Shown: positions 7,857 through 16,895, counted from the first letter of the stretch. The stretch: 64,000 bases of DNA from Flavivirga algicola (GCF_012910715.1 NZ_JABBHF010000003.1:417473-481472); one strand, 5' to 3'. Program-made: numbers and translations. Notes: generated from the letters alone by a model not told the origin.

Positions 7857-8192
7857 TCACATTTCTAATTTATTCACTTTGTTCATCATCTGTACACCAT
7901 GAACTAATGTAGCACCACTTTTTATAGCGGCTCCAACATGAAGTGCTTCCATCATTTCTTCTTTAGTAATACCACGTTGTAAGCCATCTTTTGTATAGGC
8001 ATCTATACAGTAGGGGCATTGCTCTGTATGCGAAACAGCCAAGGCTATCAAGGATTTTTCCCGAGCCGTAAGCGCTCCTTCTTCAAAAACTTTTCCGTAG
8101 TATTCAAAAAATTTATCTCCTAATTCTTGATTCCATTCACTTATTTTTCCGAATTTTTTTAGGTCAGCAGGGTCGTAATATGTCTTTTGCAT
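7857..8192 (-). CDS. Arsenosugar-associated carboxymuconolactone decarboxylase/AhpD-like protein
   Basis: A 111-residue all-helical protein of the AhpD/carboxymuconolactone decarboxylase fold. The CxxC motif is in EQCPYCIDAYTKDG, with a nearby histidine (AVSHTEQC), which in AhpD relatives forms the peroxidase active site. Members of this size beside arsS and arsM are called arsenosugar biosynthesis-associated peroxidase-like proteins. It is the first gene of the minus-strand operon, with an 85-base gap to arsS that contains a dispersed repeat. A 13-base inverted repeat lies 77 bases upstream of its start. It may reduce or oxidise arsenical intermediates; this is inference. Confidence 0.85.
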   Translation of the reverse strand: MQKTYYDPADLKKFGKISEWNQELGDKFFEYYGKVFEEGALTAREKSLIALAVSHTEQCPYCIDAYTKDGLQRGITKEEMMEALHVGAAIKSGATLVHGVQMMNKVNKLEM

Positions 8193-8268
8193 AAAATTTA
8201 ATTTTTACTAAAGATAAAAATCTATTGAAATTATGTCGAAAAATTTAAAAATACTTAACAAAAATATT

Positions 8269-8298
8269 CAACTATTAATTTGACTAAATTAATAGTTG
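8269..8298. promoter_or_regulatory. Perfect inverted repeat upstream of the arsenosugar operon
   Basis: Arms CAACTATTAATTT (8269-8281) and AAATTAATAGTTG (8286-8298) are perfect reverse complements separated by GACT. A TATTTTTG element (minus strand, 8266-8259), matching TAnnTTTG, abuts the repeat on the operon side. The AT-rich symmetric shape fits an operator for a dimeric repressor of the ArsR/SmtB kind, but no such regulator is encoded in the window. A terminator for the acyl-CoA dehydrogenase gene, which ends at 8378 on the same strand, is the other reading, though no T-run follows the stem. Confidence 0.45.
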
Positions 8299-8377
8299 AA
8301 TAATAGGAAATGACTTGCTTTACGATAAGAAAAATATAAGGTGTTGGTAGTCAGTGGTTTTTTTGGATAAAAATAAT

Positions 8378-9520
8378 TTATTCCCTTATCAAACTTCTTG
8401 AAATTACAATTTTTTGAATTTCTGAAGTCCCTTCATATATCTGTGTGATTTTTGCATCCCGCATAAGACGTTCCACATGATATTCTTTTACAAAACCATT
8501 GCCTCCATGTATTTGTACAGCTTCAACAGTATGCTCCATCGCTACTTTAGAGGCATAAAGTTTAGCCACAGCGCTAGACTTGTCATAATTATTTCCTTGG
8601 TCCTTATCCCAGGCAGCTTTCATAACTAAGTGGCGAGCTGCTTCAATTTCGGTATACATATCGGCCAATTTAAAAGCAATGGCTTGATGGTTGCAGATCT
8701 CAGTACCAAAAGCTTTCCGTTCTTTGGAGTATTTTAAGGCCAATTCATAAGCGCCCGATGCAATTCCTAAAGCTTGCGAAGCAATACCGATGCGCCCTCC
8801 AGATAAGGTTTTCATAGCGAACCTAAATCCAGAGCCATTAGCGCCTATTCTGTTTTTTTTAGGAACTTTTACATCATTAAATTGTAGTGTATGTGTATCG
8901 CTTCCGCGAATGCCTAATTTATCTTCTTTTGGTCCAATGTGAAAACCTTCTGTTCCTTTTTCAACAATAAAAGCGTTGATGCCATGGGAACCTTTATCTT
9001 TGTCAGTTTGCGCTATTACTAAATACACATCTGCTCGCCCTCCATTAGTAATCCAGTTTTTCGTACCATTAATGAGGTAATGGTCGCCTTTATCAATAGC
9101 GGTGGTTTTTTGTGAAGTGGCATCACTACCAGCTTCAGGTTCGCTTAAGCAAAAAGCACCGAGAAATTCACCTGTTGCTAATTTCGTTAAATATTTTTGT
9201 TTTTGTTCTTCAGAACCATAAGCTTCCAATCCATAACAAACCAACGAATTATTTACAGAAACCATCACTGAGGCCGAGGCATCAATTTTTGATAGCTCTT
9301 CCATAATAAGAACATAAGAGATGGCGTCCATGCCACTACCACCGTATTTAGGATCTACCATGATGCCCATAAACCCTAATTCGCCCATTTTTTTTACTAA
9401 CTCATCGGGAAACTCTTGTTTGTTATCGCGTTCAATAACACCAGGAAGTAATTCGGTTTGTGCAAAATCGCGAGCAGCATCGCGTATCATAATATGTTCT
9501 TCAGAAAGATTAAAATCCAT
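8378..9520 (-). CDS. Acyl-CoA dehydrogenase
   Basis: A 380-residue FAD-dependent acyl-CoA dehydrogenase, catalysing the first step of fatty acid or branched acyl-CoA oxidation. Signature segments are GAFCLSEPEAGSD (FAD and substrate contact), the TKNWITNGG motif, KERKAFG and the C-terminal QIHGGNGFVKEYHVERLMRDAKITQIYEGTSE with the expected catalytic glutamate in IYEGTSE. The likely substrate is short-chain, but chain length cannot be read with certainty. The ATG at 9520 (MDFNLSEEH) is preferred over an upstream ATG at 9562 because it begins the conserved N-terminus. A minus-strand TATATTTG at 9567-9560 could be its -7 element. Confidence 0.92.
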   Translation of the reverse strand: MDFNLSEEHIMIRDAARDFAQTELLPGVIERDNKQEFPDELVKKMGELGFMGIMVDPKYGGSGMDAISYVLIMEELSKIDASASVMVSVNNSLVCYGLEAYGSEEQKQKYLTKLATGEFLGAFCLSEPEAGSDATSQKTTAIDKGDHYLINGTKNWITNGGRADVYLVIAQTDKDKGSHGINAFIVEKGTEGFHIGPKEDKLGIRGSDTHTLQFNDVKVPKKNRIGANGSGFRFAMKTLSGGRIGIASQALGIASGAYELALKYSKERKAFGTEICNHQAIAFKLADMYTEIEAARHLVMKAAWDKDQGNNYDKSSAVAKLYASKVAMEHTVEAVQIHGGNGFVKEYHVERLMRDAKITQIYEGTSEIQKIVISRSLIRE

Positions 9521-9614
9521 AATTCTTCGATTTACTGTTGATTTGATAAAAAATATGTACAAATATAGCTTTTTAGTATCATATTTTTAATAAGTATTGT
9601 TATTTTTACACAAT

Positions 9615-10679
9615 ATGATAAAAAATAAGTATAAGGTTGTTGGTGTGATGTCAGGAACATCATTGGATGGTGTTGATGTTATTTACGTAGAGTTTGCATT
9701 AGATAATATATGGCATTTTAAAATAATACATTCTGAGACTGTTAGTTATAATTCGAGTTGGGAAAAAACACTTCGCAATTTAGTTGCCTATAATATTGCT
9801 GAATTACAACTTATAGATAATGATTATACAAATTACTTATCAAGTATTATAAAAGACTTCATCAATAAAAATAATATACAAACCATTGATGTTATTTGTT
9901 CACATGGACATACGGCTTTGCATCGGCCCGATAATGGAATAACTTATCAGATAGGAAATATGCCAACGATGGCAGCATCACTTAATGAAGCCGTGGTTTG
10001 TGATTTTAGGGTTCAAGATGTTGAACTTGGAGGACAAGGGGCGCCGTTGGTTCCAATAGGTGATAAACTATTGTTTTCTGAATACGATTTTTGTTTGAAT
10101 CTGGGTGGATTTGCCAATATTTCCACTGAGTTGAATCATGAAAGAATAGCATATGATGTTTGTCCAGTCAATATAGTTTTAAATCACTATGTTAAACTCA
10201 TTGGATTTGATTATGATGATGGGGGTAAAATAGCTGCAACAGGTAATTTGAATAATGAATTGCTCGATAAATTAAACAGTCTTGTGTTTTATGAAGAGGA
10301 TTATCCAAAATCTTTAGGATTAGAATGGGTCAATGAAAATATTTTTCCCTTAATTGATACTTTTCAATTGGAAACTAAAGATATTCTAAAGACTTTTGTT
10401 GAGCATATAGCTATCCAAATAGCCAAGGAAATAAATAAAAAAAAGCAAGGTTCTGTGCTGGTTACAGGAGGGGGTGCTTACAATAATTATTTAATAACTC
10501 GGCTTAATGAGTATTCAGAACATAGAATAATAATACCTTCAAATACGGTTGTGGAATTTAAAGAGGCACTGATCTTCGGGCTTTTAGGTGTACTTAAACT
10601 AAGAGGCGAAATTAATTGCTTGCAAAGTGTTACTGGAGCTACAAAAGACCATAGTTCTGGTAAAATATATCTACCTTAA
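9615..10679 (+). CDS. anmK: Anhydro-N-acetylmuramic acid kinase
   Basis: This enzyme phosphorylates and hydrolyses 1,6-anhydro-MurNAc to MurNAc-6-phosphate during recycling of peptidoglycan fragments. The family signature VVGVMSGTSLDGVDV is at the N-terminus, followed by CSHGHTALHRPD, the LGGQGAPLVPIGD segment and the LNLGGFANIS nucleotide-binding strand, with TGGGAYNNYL near the C-terminus. Length is about 354 residues, normal for the family. A TTG at 9597 would extend the protein by six residues, but ATG at 9615 matches the conserved start. It is divergent from the acyl-CoA dehydrogenase gene. No other recycling genes are adjacent. Confidence 0.93.
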   Translation: MIKNKYKVVGVMSGTSLDGVDVIYVEFALDNIWHFKIIHSETVSYNSSWEKTLRNLVAYNIAELQLIDNDYTNYLSSIIKDFINKNNIQTIDVICSHGHTALHRPDNGITYQIGNMPTMAASLNEAVVCDFRVQDVELGGQGAPLVPIGDKLLFSEYDFCLNLGGFANISTELNHERIAYDVCPVNIVLNHYVKLIGFDYDDGGKIAATGNLNNELLDKLNSLVFYEEDYPKSLGLEWVNENIFPLIDTFQLETKDILKTFVEHIAIQIAKEINKKKQGSVLVTGGGAYNNYLITRLNEYSEHRIIIPSNTVVEFKEALIFGLLGVLKLRGEINCLQSVTGATKDHSSGKIYLP

Positions 10680-10837
10680 AAATAATAAAAAATTTATCCT
10701 AAAGGATTTTAGTTTTTTATCTTTGTTACCATAATAATTTAAATCATTTTCTTCATGACTCAGCTTTAGCTACGCTTAATGTAACTTTTGGATTAAATTA
10801 AATGTAAGCTATATAGTGAATCAACTTAAAAATAGAA

Positions 10838-12064
10838 ATGAAAGAATTATTAAAAAAATACGAAAATAAAGATCCTGAAATTGTTTTTAATTGGAAAGAT
10901 CCGGAAACATATGCCGAAGGCTGGACTGTTATAAATTCATTACGTGGAGGAGCCGCTGGAGGTGGAACACGTATGAGAAATGGATTAGATATGAATGAAG
11001 TTTTGTCTTTAGCTAAAACCATGGAGATTAAATTCACAGTTTCGGGACCAGCCATTGGAGGTGCAAAGTCGGGAATAAACTTCGACCCCAAAGATTCTAG
11101 AAAAAAAGGTGTGTTAGAGCGCTGGTATGCTGCTGTGTCCCCATTGCTAAAAAGCTATTATGGTACAGGAGGCGATTTAAATGTAGATGAAACACATGAA
11201 GTGATTCCGATTACGGAAGAAAGTGGTGTTTGGCATCCTCAGGAAGGCGTTTTTAACGGACATTTTAAGCCAACCGAAGCAGATAAGATAAATAGAATAG
11301 GGCAGTTGAGGCATGGCGTTATTAAAGTGATAGAAAGTCCTTATTATTCCCCAGATATATCAAGAAAGTATACCGTAGCAGATATGATTACTGGTTTTGG
11401 CGTTGCCGAAGCTGTTAAACAGTACTATAATATTTATGGTGGCTCTGTTAAAGGAAAGCGAGCCGTGATTCAGGGTTTTGGAAACGTAGGTGCAGCTGCA
11501 GCTTTCTATTTATCACAAATGGGGGCTAAGATTGTTGGGATTATAGATATTTCTGGAGGCTTGATTAATGAAGAGGGTTTTACTTTTGAAGAAATTACAA
11601 ATCTCTTTCTTGCGAAAAATGGGAATACCTTAGTTAGCGATAATTTAATTCCGTTCGATGAGGCTAATGAAAAGATTTGGACCATAGAAACAGAGATTTT
11701 TGCACCTTGTGCAGCATCACGTTTAATTACACTTCATCAAATAGATCAAATGATTGATAGTAGTTTAGAAGTTATTTCTTGCGGAGCCAATGTGCCTTTT
11801 GCGGATAAGGAAATTTTCTTCGGACCTATTATGGAACACACAGACTATAGAGTGAGTTTAATCCCGGATTTTATTTCAAATTGTGGAATGGCCCGTGTAT
11901 TTGCCTATTTTATGGAGAGAAAGGTGCAAATGACAGACGAGGCGATATTTAATGACACATCAAATACAATTAAAAAGGCACTGGAAAAAGTGTATAATAG
12001 AAATCAATTAAAAACAGAGATAAGTGCTACTGCTTATGAAATAGCACTCAACCAATTAATATAA
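10838..12064 (+). CDS. Glu/Leu/Phe/Val-family amino acid dehydrogenase
   Basis: A 408-residue NAD(P)-dependent amino acid dehydrogenase that interconverts an amino acid and its 2-oxo acid plus ammonium. The dimerisation/catalytic domain carries SLRGGAAGGGTRMR, Lys65 in the MEIKFTVSGPA segment and Lys77 in GGAKSGI (usually GGAKGGI), with GTGGDLNVD around the catalytic aspartate. The Rossmann domain begins at IQGFGNVGAAAAFYL. The length is between leucine dehydrogenases (about 365) and glutamate dehydrogenases (about 420-450), so the substrate is left open. A TATCTTTG element at 10718-10725, matching TAnnTTTG, lies about 113 bases upstream and may be the promoter. NhaD follows after 9 bases and may be co-transcribed. 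Confidence 0.87.
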   Translation: MKELLKKYENKDPEIVFNWKDPETYAEGWTVINSLRGGAAGGGTRMRNGLDMNEVLSLAKTMEIKFTVSGPAIGGAKSGINFDPKDSRKKGVLERWYAAVSPLLKSYYGTGGDLNVDETHEVIPITEESGVWHPQEGVFNGHFKPTEADKINRIGQLRHGVIKVIESPYYSPDISRKYTVADMITGFGVAEAVKQYYNIYGGSVKGKRAVIQGFGNVGAAAAFYLSQMGAKIVGIIDISGGLINEEGFTFEEITNLFLAKNGNTLVSDNLIPFDEANEKIWTIETEIFAPCAASRLITLHQIDQMIDSSLEVISCGANVPFADKEIFFGPIMEHTDYRVSLIPDFISNCGMARVFAYFMERKVQMTDEAIFNDTSNTIKKALEKVYNRNQLKTEISATAYEIALNQLI

Positions 12065-12073
12065 TATTTTTTT

Positions 12074-13465
12074 ATGGAAGCAACAATTATTTTAGTATTC
12101 GTAATGGGCTATTTAGCCATTACCCTAGAGCATAGTATTAAAATTGATAAACTTATTCCAGCATTGGTCATGATGGCTATTTGTTGGGCATTAATCGCAT
12201 TAGGTTTAGAAAGCTTCCCACAATGGTTTGATTCTTCAAAACATGCTTTGTTAGATGGTTTTGGGGCATTTTCGTTAGATGAAAAGACACATCTTATGGA
12301 AGAAACCTTATTGCACCATTTAGGAAAAACATCCGAAATATTAGTGTTTCTTTTAGGCGCTATGACTATTGTTGAAATTATTGACTACTTTGATGGATTC
12401 TCCACGATTAAAGGTTTTATAAAGACGAAGAAGAAGACTAAGATTTTATGGATATTCTCCATTCTGGCATTTATTCTTTCGGCTATTATAGATAACTTAA
12501 CAGCAACGATTGTACTTATTTCGATACTTCAAAAAATTGTAAAAGATAGAGATGTACGTATTTGGTTTGCAGGCTTGATTATTATTGCTGCTAATGCTGG
12601 AGGTGCTTGGTCGCCTATTGGAGATGTAACAACAACTATGTTATGGATTGGTAAAAAAGTAACAACAGGACATTTAATTGGCTATTTGTTTGTGCCTTCA
12701 CTTTTGTGTATGGCTGTGCCGTCGTTAATAGCCTCTTTTTTACCAGCCTTTAAAGGGGATTTAGAAGTTGAAGAGGTTCAGGAAAAAAAGAAATCAAAAT
12801 TTAGTGGTACCATGCTTTATCTTGGATTGGGAGCTATCGTATTTGTACCAATTTTCAAAATGATAACACATTTGCCTCCTTATGTAGGTATGATGCTTTC
12901 ATTAGGTGTAGTCGCTATTTTTGCCGAAATTTATAGTAGCTCTAAATTTAGCATGACAGAGTTTGATGCAGAAGAGAGTGATGCACATGCACACCATAGC
13001 CCAGTGCACTATTCATTATCAAAGATAGAATTGCCTAGTATCTTATTCTTTTTAGGTATATTGATGGCTGTAGCAGCTTTAGAATCTTTAGGTATTTTGT
13101 TTGGATTTGCGTCATCATTACAGGAAACGATGCCTCAAATGGGAACCGAATTACATTCTGGAGGTGTGTCAGATTTAGTTGTGTTATTGTTAGGTGTAGG
13201 ATCTGCAGTTATAGATAATGTACCTTTGGTAGCTGCCAGTTTGGGGATGTTTTCTGAACCATTAGATCATGAATTATGGCATTTTATAGCTTTTTCTGCT
13301 GGAACTGGTGGTAGTATGTTGGTTATAGGATCTGCAGCTGGTGTTGTAGCTATGGGAATGGAAAAGATAGATTTTTTCTGGTACCTAAAAAAGATTTCTT
13401 GGTTAGCTTTAGTTGGTTTTCTTGTAGGATCTGCGGCATTTATGGTAACCAGAACTATGTTTTAA
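12074..13465 (+). CDS. nhaD: Na+/H+ antiporter of the NhaD type
   Basis: A 463-residue polytopic membrane protein of the ion transporter superfamily, NhaD branch, exchanging sodium (or lithium) for protons across the inner membrane. About 11-13 hydrophobic segments are visible. Family landmarks are AIIDNLTATIVLISIL, NAGGAWSPIGDVTTTMLWIGK and AVIDNVPLVAASLGMF, the two IDN motifs that line the ion path in this superfamily, and FSAGTGGSMLVIGSAAGVVAMG. A histidine- and acid-rich cytoplasmic loop (DAEESDAHAHHSPVH) sits around residues 300-312. It follows the amino acid dehydrogenase by 9 bases. It implies life at elevated sodium. Confidence 0.9.
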   Translation: MEATIILVFVMGYLAITLEHSIKIDKLIPALVMMAICWALIALGLESFPQWFDSSKHALLDGFGAFSLDEKTHLMEETLLHHLGKTSEILVFLLGAMTIVEIIDYFDGFSTIKGFIKTKKKTKILWIFSILAFILSAIIDNLTATIVLISILQKIVKDRDVRIWFAGLIIIAANAGGAWSPIGDVTTTMLWIGKKVTTGHLIGYLFVPSLLCMAVPSLIASFLPAFKGDLEVEEVQEKKKSKFSGTMLYLGLGAIVFVPIFKMITHLPPYVGMMLSLGVVAIFAEIYSSSKFSMTEFDAEESDAHAHHSPVHYSLSKIELPSILFFLGILMAVAALESLGILFGFASSLQETMPQMGTELHSGGVSDLVVLLLGVGSAVIDNVPLVAASLGMFSEPLDHELWHFIAFSAGTGGSMLVIGSAAGVVAMGMEKIDFFWYLKKISWLALVGFLVGSAAFMVTRTMF

Positions 13466-13650
13466 ATAGAAAATATTCCTCGAATTTATTGAGGGTTTAA
13501 ATATCAAATTGCTATACTCACGAAATCGAAAATTTACGAATTATACTGAAATAGAAATTATTAAGTAAAGCGAAAATCTAGTCAAAAGAATTTTTGCTAT
13601 ACTTTAATGGAAAAAGAAACGTTATACATTTGCAATAAATTTAAAATTAT

Positions 13651-14352
13651 ATGCTTTATACACTATTACTAAACACGCAAGAGGGAGCGGAATTAATTAC
13701 AGATGAAGAATCAGTTGAAAAAACGCTTTCAATTATAGAATTAATAAGTAGCGGAGGTGCTGCAGGGCAAGTTATTATAGCTGTACTTTTTTTATTACTT
13801 GTTGGAGCCATTTATATTTACTTTGAACGCATTTTTGCTATCAAAGCTGCTTCAAAAGTAGATTCAAATTTTATGAATCAAATTAAAGACCATGTAAGTA
13901 ATGGGAAAATTGATTCAGCCCAAATGTTGTGCGCTCAAGTAAATTCCCCAGTTTCTAGATTAATTGGCAAAGGGATTTCAAGAATTGGAAAACCGCTTGC
14001 CGATATTAATACAGCTATTGAGAATGCAGGACGTTTAGAGATTTACGGTTTAGAAAAGAATGTTAGTATTTTGGCAACCATTTCTGGTGCAGGCCCTATG
14101 ATTGGATTTCTTGGAACAGTTATTGGTATGATATTAGCAATATTTGAACTGGCCAATGCGGGAGGTACTATACAGATGGATGTTTTGGCAAGTGGACTTT
14201 ATACTGCTATGACAACAACTGTTGCAGGGTTAATTGTTGGTATCGTTGCTTATATTGCGTATAACCATTTAGTGGTAAAGACCGATAAAGTTGTATATCA
14301 AATGGAAGCAAATTCTTTAGAGTTCTTGGATCATTTAAACGAACCTACGTAA
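13651..14352 (+). CDS. exbB: MotA/TolQ/ExbB proton channel family protein
   Basis: A 233-residue inner-membrane protein with three predicted transmembrane segments (about 40-60, 145-165, 185-205). The MotA/TolQ/ExbB core GPMIGFLGTVIGMILAIFE and TAMTTTVAGLIVGIVAYIAYN is clear. With ExbD it forms the proton channel that energises TonB-dependent transport or TolA. A TACATTTG element (13625-13632), matching TAnnTTTG, lies only 18 bases before the ATG, which would give a very short leader. It begins a tight four-gene run with exbD, a TonB-like gene and folC. Confidence 0.9.
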   Translation: MLYTLLLNTQEGAELITDEESVEKTLSIIELISSGGAAGQVIIAVLFLLLVGAIYIYFERIFAIKAASKVDSNFMNQIKDHVSNGKIDSAQMLCAQVNSPVSRLIGKGISRIGKPLADINTAIENAGRLEIYGLEKNVSILATISGAGPMIGFLGTVIGMILAIFELANAGGTIQMDVLASGLYTAMTTTVAGLIVGIVAYIAYNHLVVKTDKVVYQMEANSLEFLDHLNEPT

Positions 14353-14353
14353 T

Positions 14354-14746
14354 ATGAACTTTAGAGGAAGAAATAAAGTAACGCCAGAATTCAATATGTC
14401 TTCAATGACAGATATTGTATTCCTGCTTCTCATATTTTTTATGATTGCTTCAACGCTTGTAACAACTAATGCTATTGATATAGTATTGCCAAAAGCAAGT
14501 GGGAAAACCGAGAATAAAAAGTCTGTGGCTGTAAGTATAAAAAAAGATTTAACCTACTATATAGATCAAAAACGTGTTGGAGAAAGTGTATTGGAGAATG
14601 AGTTATTAGCAGCTTTGTCTTCGAAAGAAAAACCAACTATTGTTTTAAGAGCAGAAAAGTCGGTTCCTGTGGAGAATGTGGTTAAGGTTATGGATATAGC
14701 TAATAGAAATAAATTTAAAGTCATACTTGCGGTTAAACCTAAATAA
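14354..14746 (+). CDS. exbD: ExbD/TolR family biopolymer transport protein
   Basis: A 130-residue protein with one N-terminal transmembrane helix (about 18-36) preceded by the family's MSSMTDIVFLLLIFFMIAST, including the membrane-embedded aspartate thought to carry protons. The periplasmic domain ends with VKVMDIANRNKFKVILAVKPK, typical of ExbD/TolR. The start codon is 2 bases after the exbB stop. It acts with exbB and the following TonB-like protein at the inner membrane. Confidence 0.9.
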   Translation: MNFRGRNKVTPEFNMSSMTDIVFLLLIFFMIASTLVTTNAIDIVLPKASGKTENKKSVAVSIKKDLTYYIDQKRVGESVLENELLAALSSKEKPTIVLRAEKSVPVENVVKVMDIANRNKFKVILAVKPK

Positions 14747-14754
14747 GTTTAATA

Positions 14755-15606
14755 ATGGGGAAATACTTCAAAACCAAACATGAAAAAGATTCGGCAAAAT
14801 TAACAACATTAATTGCTGTTATTTTGCTGCTGTTATTGTTTGTGGTTGGAACACCTTATATGGATCCTCCAGAAGAGTATGGCGTTGCTGTAAATTTTGG
14901 GAATTCAAATTTTGGAAAAGGTAAAGTCCAACCTTTAAAGCCTGTCAAGTCTGAACCCAGAGAAGTAGAAGAACCACCCCAACCTGATGTTTCTAAAACA
15001 GAACCTACAAAAGCTTCGGAAACAAAGGAAGAAGTATTAACACAGGAAAATGCAGAATCTATAGCTATAAAAAAACAAAAGGAGGCTGAAGCTAAAGCGA
15101 AAGCTATTGCAGATGCCAAGGCTAAAGCCGAAGCAGATAGAATTGCTAAAGAGAAACGGGAACGTGAAGAAAAAAAGAAAAAGTTAGATGCTTTAATAGG
15201 TGGTGTAAGTAAGTCTGAAGGAAGTGAAACTGGTAGTGAAGGTAACGACAATAGAGCAGGAGATAAAGGGCAATTAGATGGTAATCCTTATGCGCCAAGT
15301 TATTTTGGAGGTAAAGGAACTGGCAGTGGTGGCGTTGGCTACGGATTAAACGGCAGAGGTACGGCATCATATAAGAAGTTAAAACAAGACTGTAATGAAT
15401 CTGGACTTGTTATAGTCAAAATTGTTGTAAACAGAAGCGGAAATGTTATAGAAGCGGTTCCAGGTGTAAAAGGAACCACCAATACAGCACGATGTTTATT
15501 GGAGCCAGCAAAAAAAATAGCATTATCCCACAAGTGGCGAGCAGACTCTAAAGCGCCCGCAAAACAAATAGGTTTTGTAAAAGTAAACTTCAAATTAGGG
15601 CAATAA
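14755..15606 (+). CDS. TonB-like energy transducer
   Basis: A 283-residue protein with a single N-terminal transmembrane helix (about 17-33), a proline-, lysine- and alanine-rich periplasmic linker (about 55-150, with a strongly helical AEAKAKAIADAKAKAEADRI segment), a glycine-rich stretch (about 160-205) and a C-terminal TonB/TolA-like domain (about 205-283, KQDCNESGLVIVKIVVNRSGNVIEA). In function it would couple the ExbBD proton channel to outer-membrane receptors. The C-terminal domain is short and has two cysteines that could form a disulfide. The KEAEAKAKA linker is more TolA-like, so either partner is possible. It is 8 bases from exbD and 3 bases from folC. Confidence 0.8.
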   Translation: MGKYFKTKHEKDSAKLTTLIAVILLLLLFVVGTPYMDPPEEYGVAVNFGNSNFGKGKVQPLKPVKSEPREVEEPPQPDVSKTEPTKASETKEEVLTQENAESIAIKKQKEAEAKAKAIADAKAKAEADRIAKEKREREEKKKKLDALIGGVSKSEGSETGSEGNDNRAGDKGQLDGNPYAPSYFGGKGTGSGGVGYGLNGRGTASYKKLKQDCNESGLVIVKIVVNRSGNVIEAVPGVKGTTNTARCLLEPAKKIALSHKWRADSKAPAKQIGFVKVNFKLGQ

Positions 15607-15609
15607 CAT

Positions 15610-16833
15610 ATGACGTATCAAGATACAATTAATTGGATGTTTTCTCAACTGCCAATGTATCAGCGACAAGGAAAAGTTGCATTTAAAAAAGATTTATCCA
15701 ATACCCTAATATTAGCAGACTATCTAAATAATCCCGAGAGAAACTTTAAATCCATACATGTCGCTGGAACCAATGGTAAAGGTTCCACAAGTCATATGTT
15801 GGCATCTGTTTTACAAGAAGCAGGGTATAGAGTTGGATTGTACACATCACCACATTTAAAAGATTTTAGAGAACGTATTAAAATAAACGGTCATGTTATA
15901 AGTAAACAATATGTAACAGGTTTCATAAAGCGAAATAAAGTATTCTTAGAAGTTAATGCTTTATCGTTTTTTGAAATGACTGTAGGTATGGCTTTTGAAT
16001 ATTTTTCAAGAGAGAAAGTTGACATAGCTGTTATAGAAGTTGGTTTGGGTGGTCGCTTAGATTCAACAAATATTATTATTCCAGAAGTTTCAGTAATAAC
16101 CAATATTGGGTTGGACCATACTCAGTTTTTAGGAGAAACATTGGAAGCTATTGCTTTTGAAAAGGGAGGTATTATAAAGCGAAATACGCCAGTTGTAATT
16201 GGAGAAACCCAAGAAGAGACGGTTTCGGTTTTTAAAGATTTAGCACATAGAAATAATTCCAAGATCGTATTTGCGGACCAAGAGGTGACTAAGGTATTTG
16301 AATCTGATTTATTAGGAAGCTACCAATCTAAAAATATTAAAACAGTTATTCAGGCAATAAAAAAATTAAAGGTTAAAGGGTTTGAGGTCTCTGAACAACA
16401 TTTAAAAACGGGGCTGCTCAATACAGTTAATAATACAGGATTATTAGGAAGGTGGCAAGTAATAAACGAGGCTCCTAAAGTAGTTTGCGATACGGGGCAT
16501 AACAGGGAAGGGTTGAGTTATGTTATGGGCCAAATTCAAACGCATAAAGAGAATTATAAGCATTTACATATTGTTCTAGGTGTTGTTAATGATAAAGATT
16601 TAAGTGCTATTGTCGATTTATTTCCTAAAAATGCTACTTATTATTTTTGTAAGCCTAATATCCCAAGAGGTTTAAATGCAAACACATTAAAGCGCATTTT
16701 TTCCGAGCATAGACTTTTGGGAGACGTTTACAATTCTGCTAAAGAGGCGTATATGAGTGCTTTAAAAAAATCAGATCTAAATGATTTTATCTTTATAGGA
16801 GGAAGCACATTTGTGGTTGCAGAAATAATTTAA
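15610..16833 (+). CDS. folC: Bifunctional folylpolyglutamate synthase/dihydrofolate synthase
   Basis: A 407-residue Mur ligase-like enzyme adding glutamate to dihydropteroate and to folates. The P-loop AGTNGKGSTSHMLASVL is at about residues 53-69, followed by YTSPHLKDFRERI, the metal-binding-type VGLGGRLDSTN and EKGGIIKRNTPVVIG. The C-terminal domain shows DTGHNREGL. All are FolC hallmarks. It starts 3 bases after the TonB-like gene, so it is the last gene of that run, and the tRNA-Val promoter lies immediately downstream. Confidence 0.92.
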   Translation: MTYQDTINWMFSQLPMYQRQGKVAFKKDLSNTLILADYLNNPERNFKSIHVAGTNGKGSTSHMLASVLQEAGYRVGLYTSPHLKDFRERIKINGHVISKQYVTGFIKRNKVFLEVNALSFFEMTVGMAFEYFSREKVDIAVIEVGLGGRLDSTNIIIPEVSVITNIGLDHTQFLGETLEAIAFEKGGIIKRNTPVVIGETQEETVSVFKDLAHRNNSKIVFADQEVTKVFESDLLGSYQSKNIKTVIQAIKKLKVKGFEVSEQHLKTGLLNTVNNTGLLGRWQVINEAPKVVCDTGHNREGLSYVMGQIQTHKENYKHLHIVLGVVNDKDLSAIVDLFPKNATYYFCKPNIPRGLNANTLKRIFSEHRLLGDVYNSAKEAYMSALKKSDLNDFIFIGGSTFVVAEII

Positions 16834-16851
16834 AATTTTATTAAAAAAGTT

Positions 16852-16881
16852 TTTGCAATATTAAAAACTCCATTATATTTG
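16852..16881 (+). promoter_or_regulatory. Bacteroidetes-type promoter of tRNA-Val
   Basis: TTTG (16852-16855) is followed by 18 bases and TATATTTG (16874-16881), a full match to the Bacteroidetes TTTG/TAnnTTTG consensus. The predicted transcription start near 16888 is about 8 bases before the mature tRNA. Confidence 0.8.
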
Positions 16882-16895
16882 CAGTCCAATTTAGA

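Noticed and set aside
9521..9562. Upstream start of the acyl-CoA dehydrogenase
   Set aside because: The conserved N-terminus begins at 9520; the extra 14 residues lack similarity and overlap the likely promoter.
14856..15251. 131-residue minus-strand open frame opposite the TonB-like gene
   Set aside because: It is the antisense shadow of the lysine/alanine-rich linker; serine-rich composition is the reverse complement of that repeat, and the plus-strand gene is well supported.
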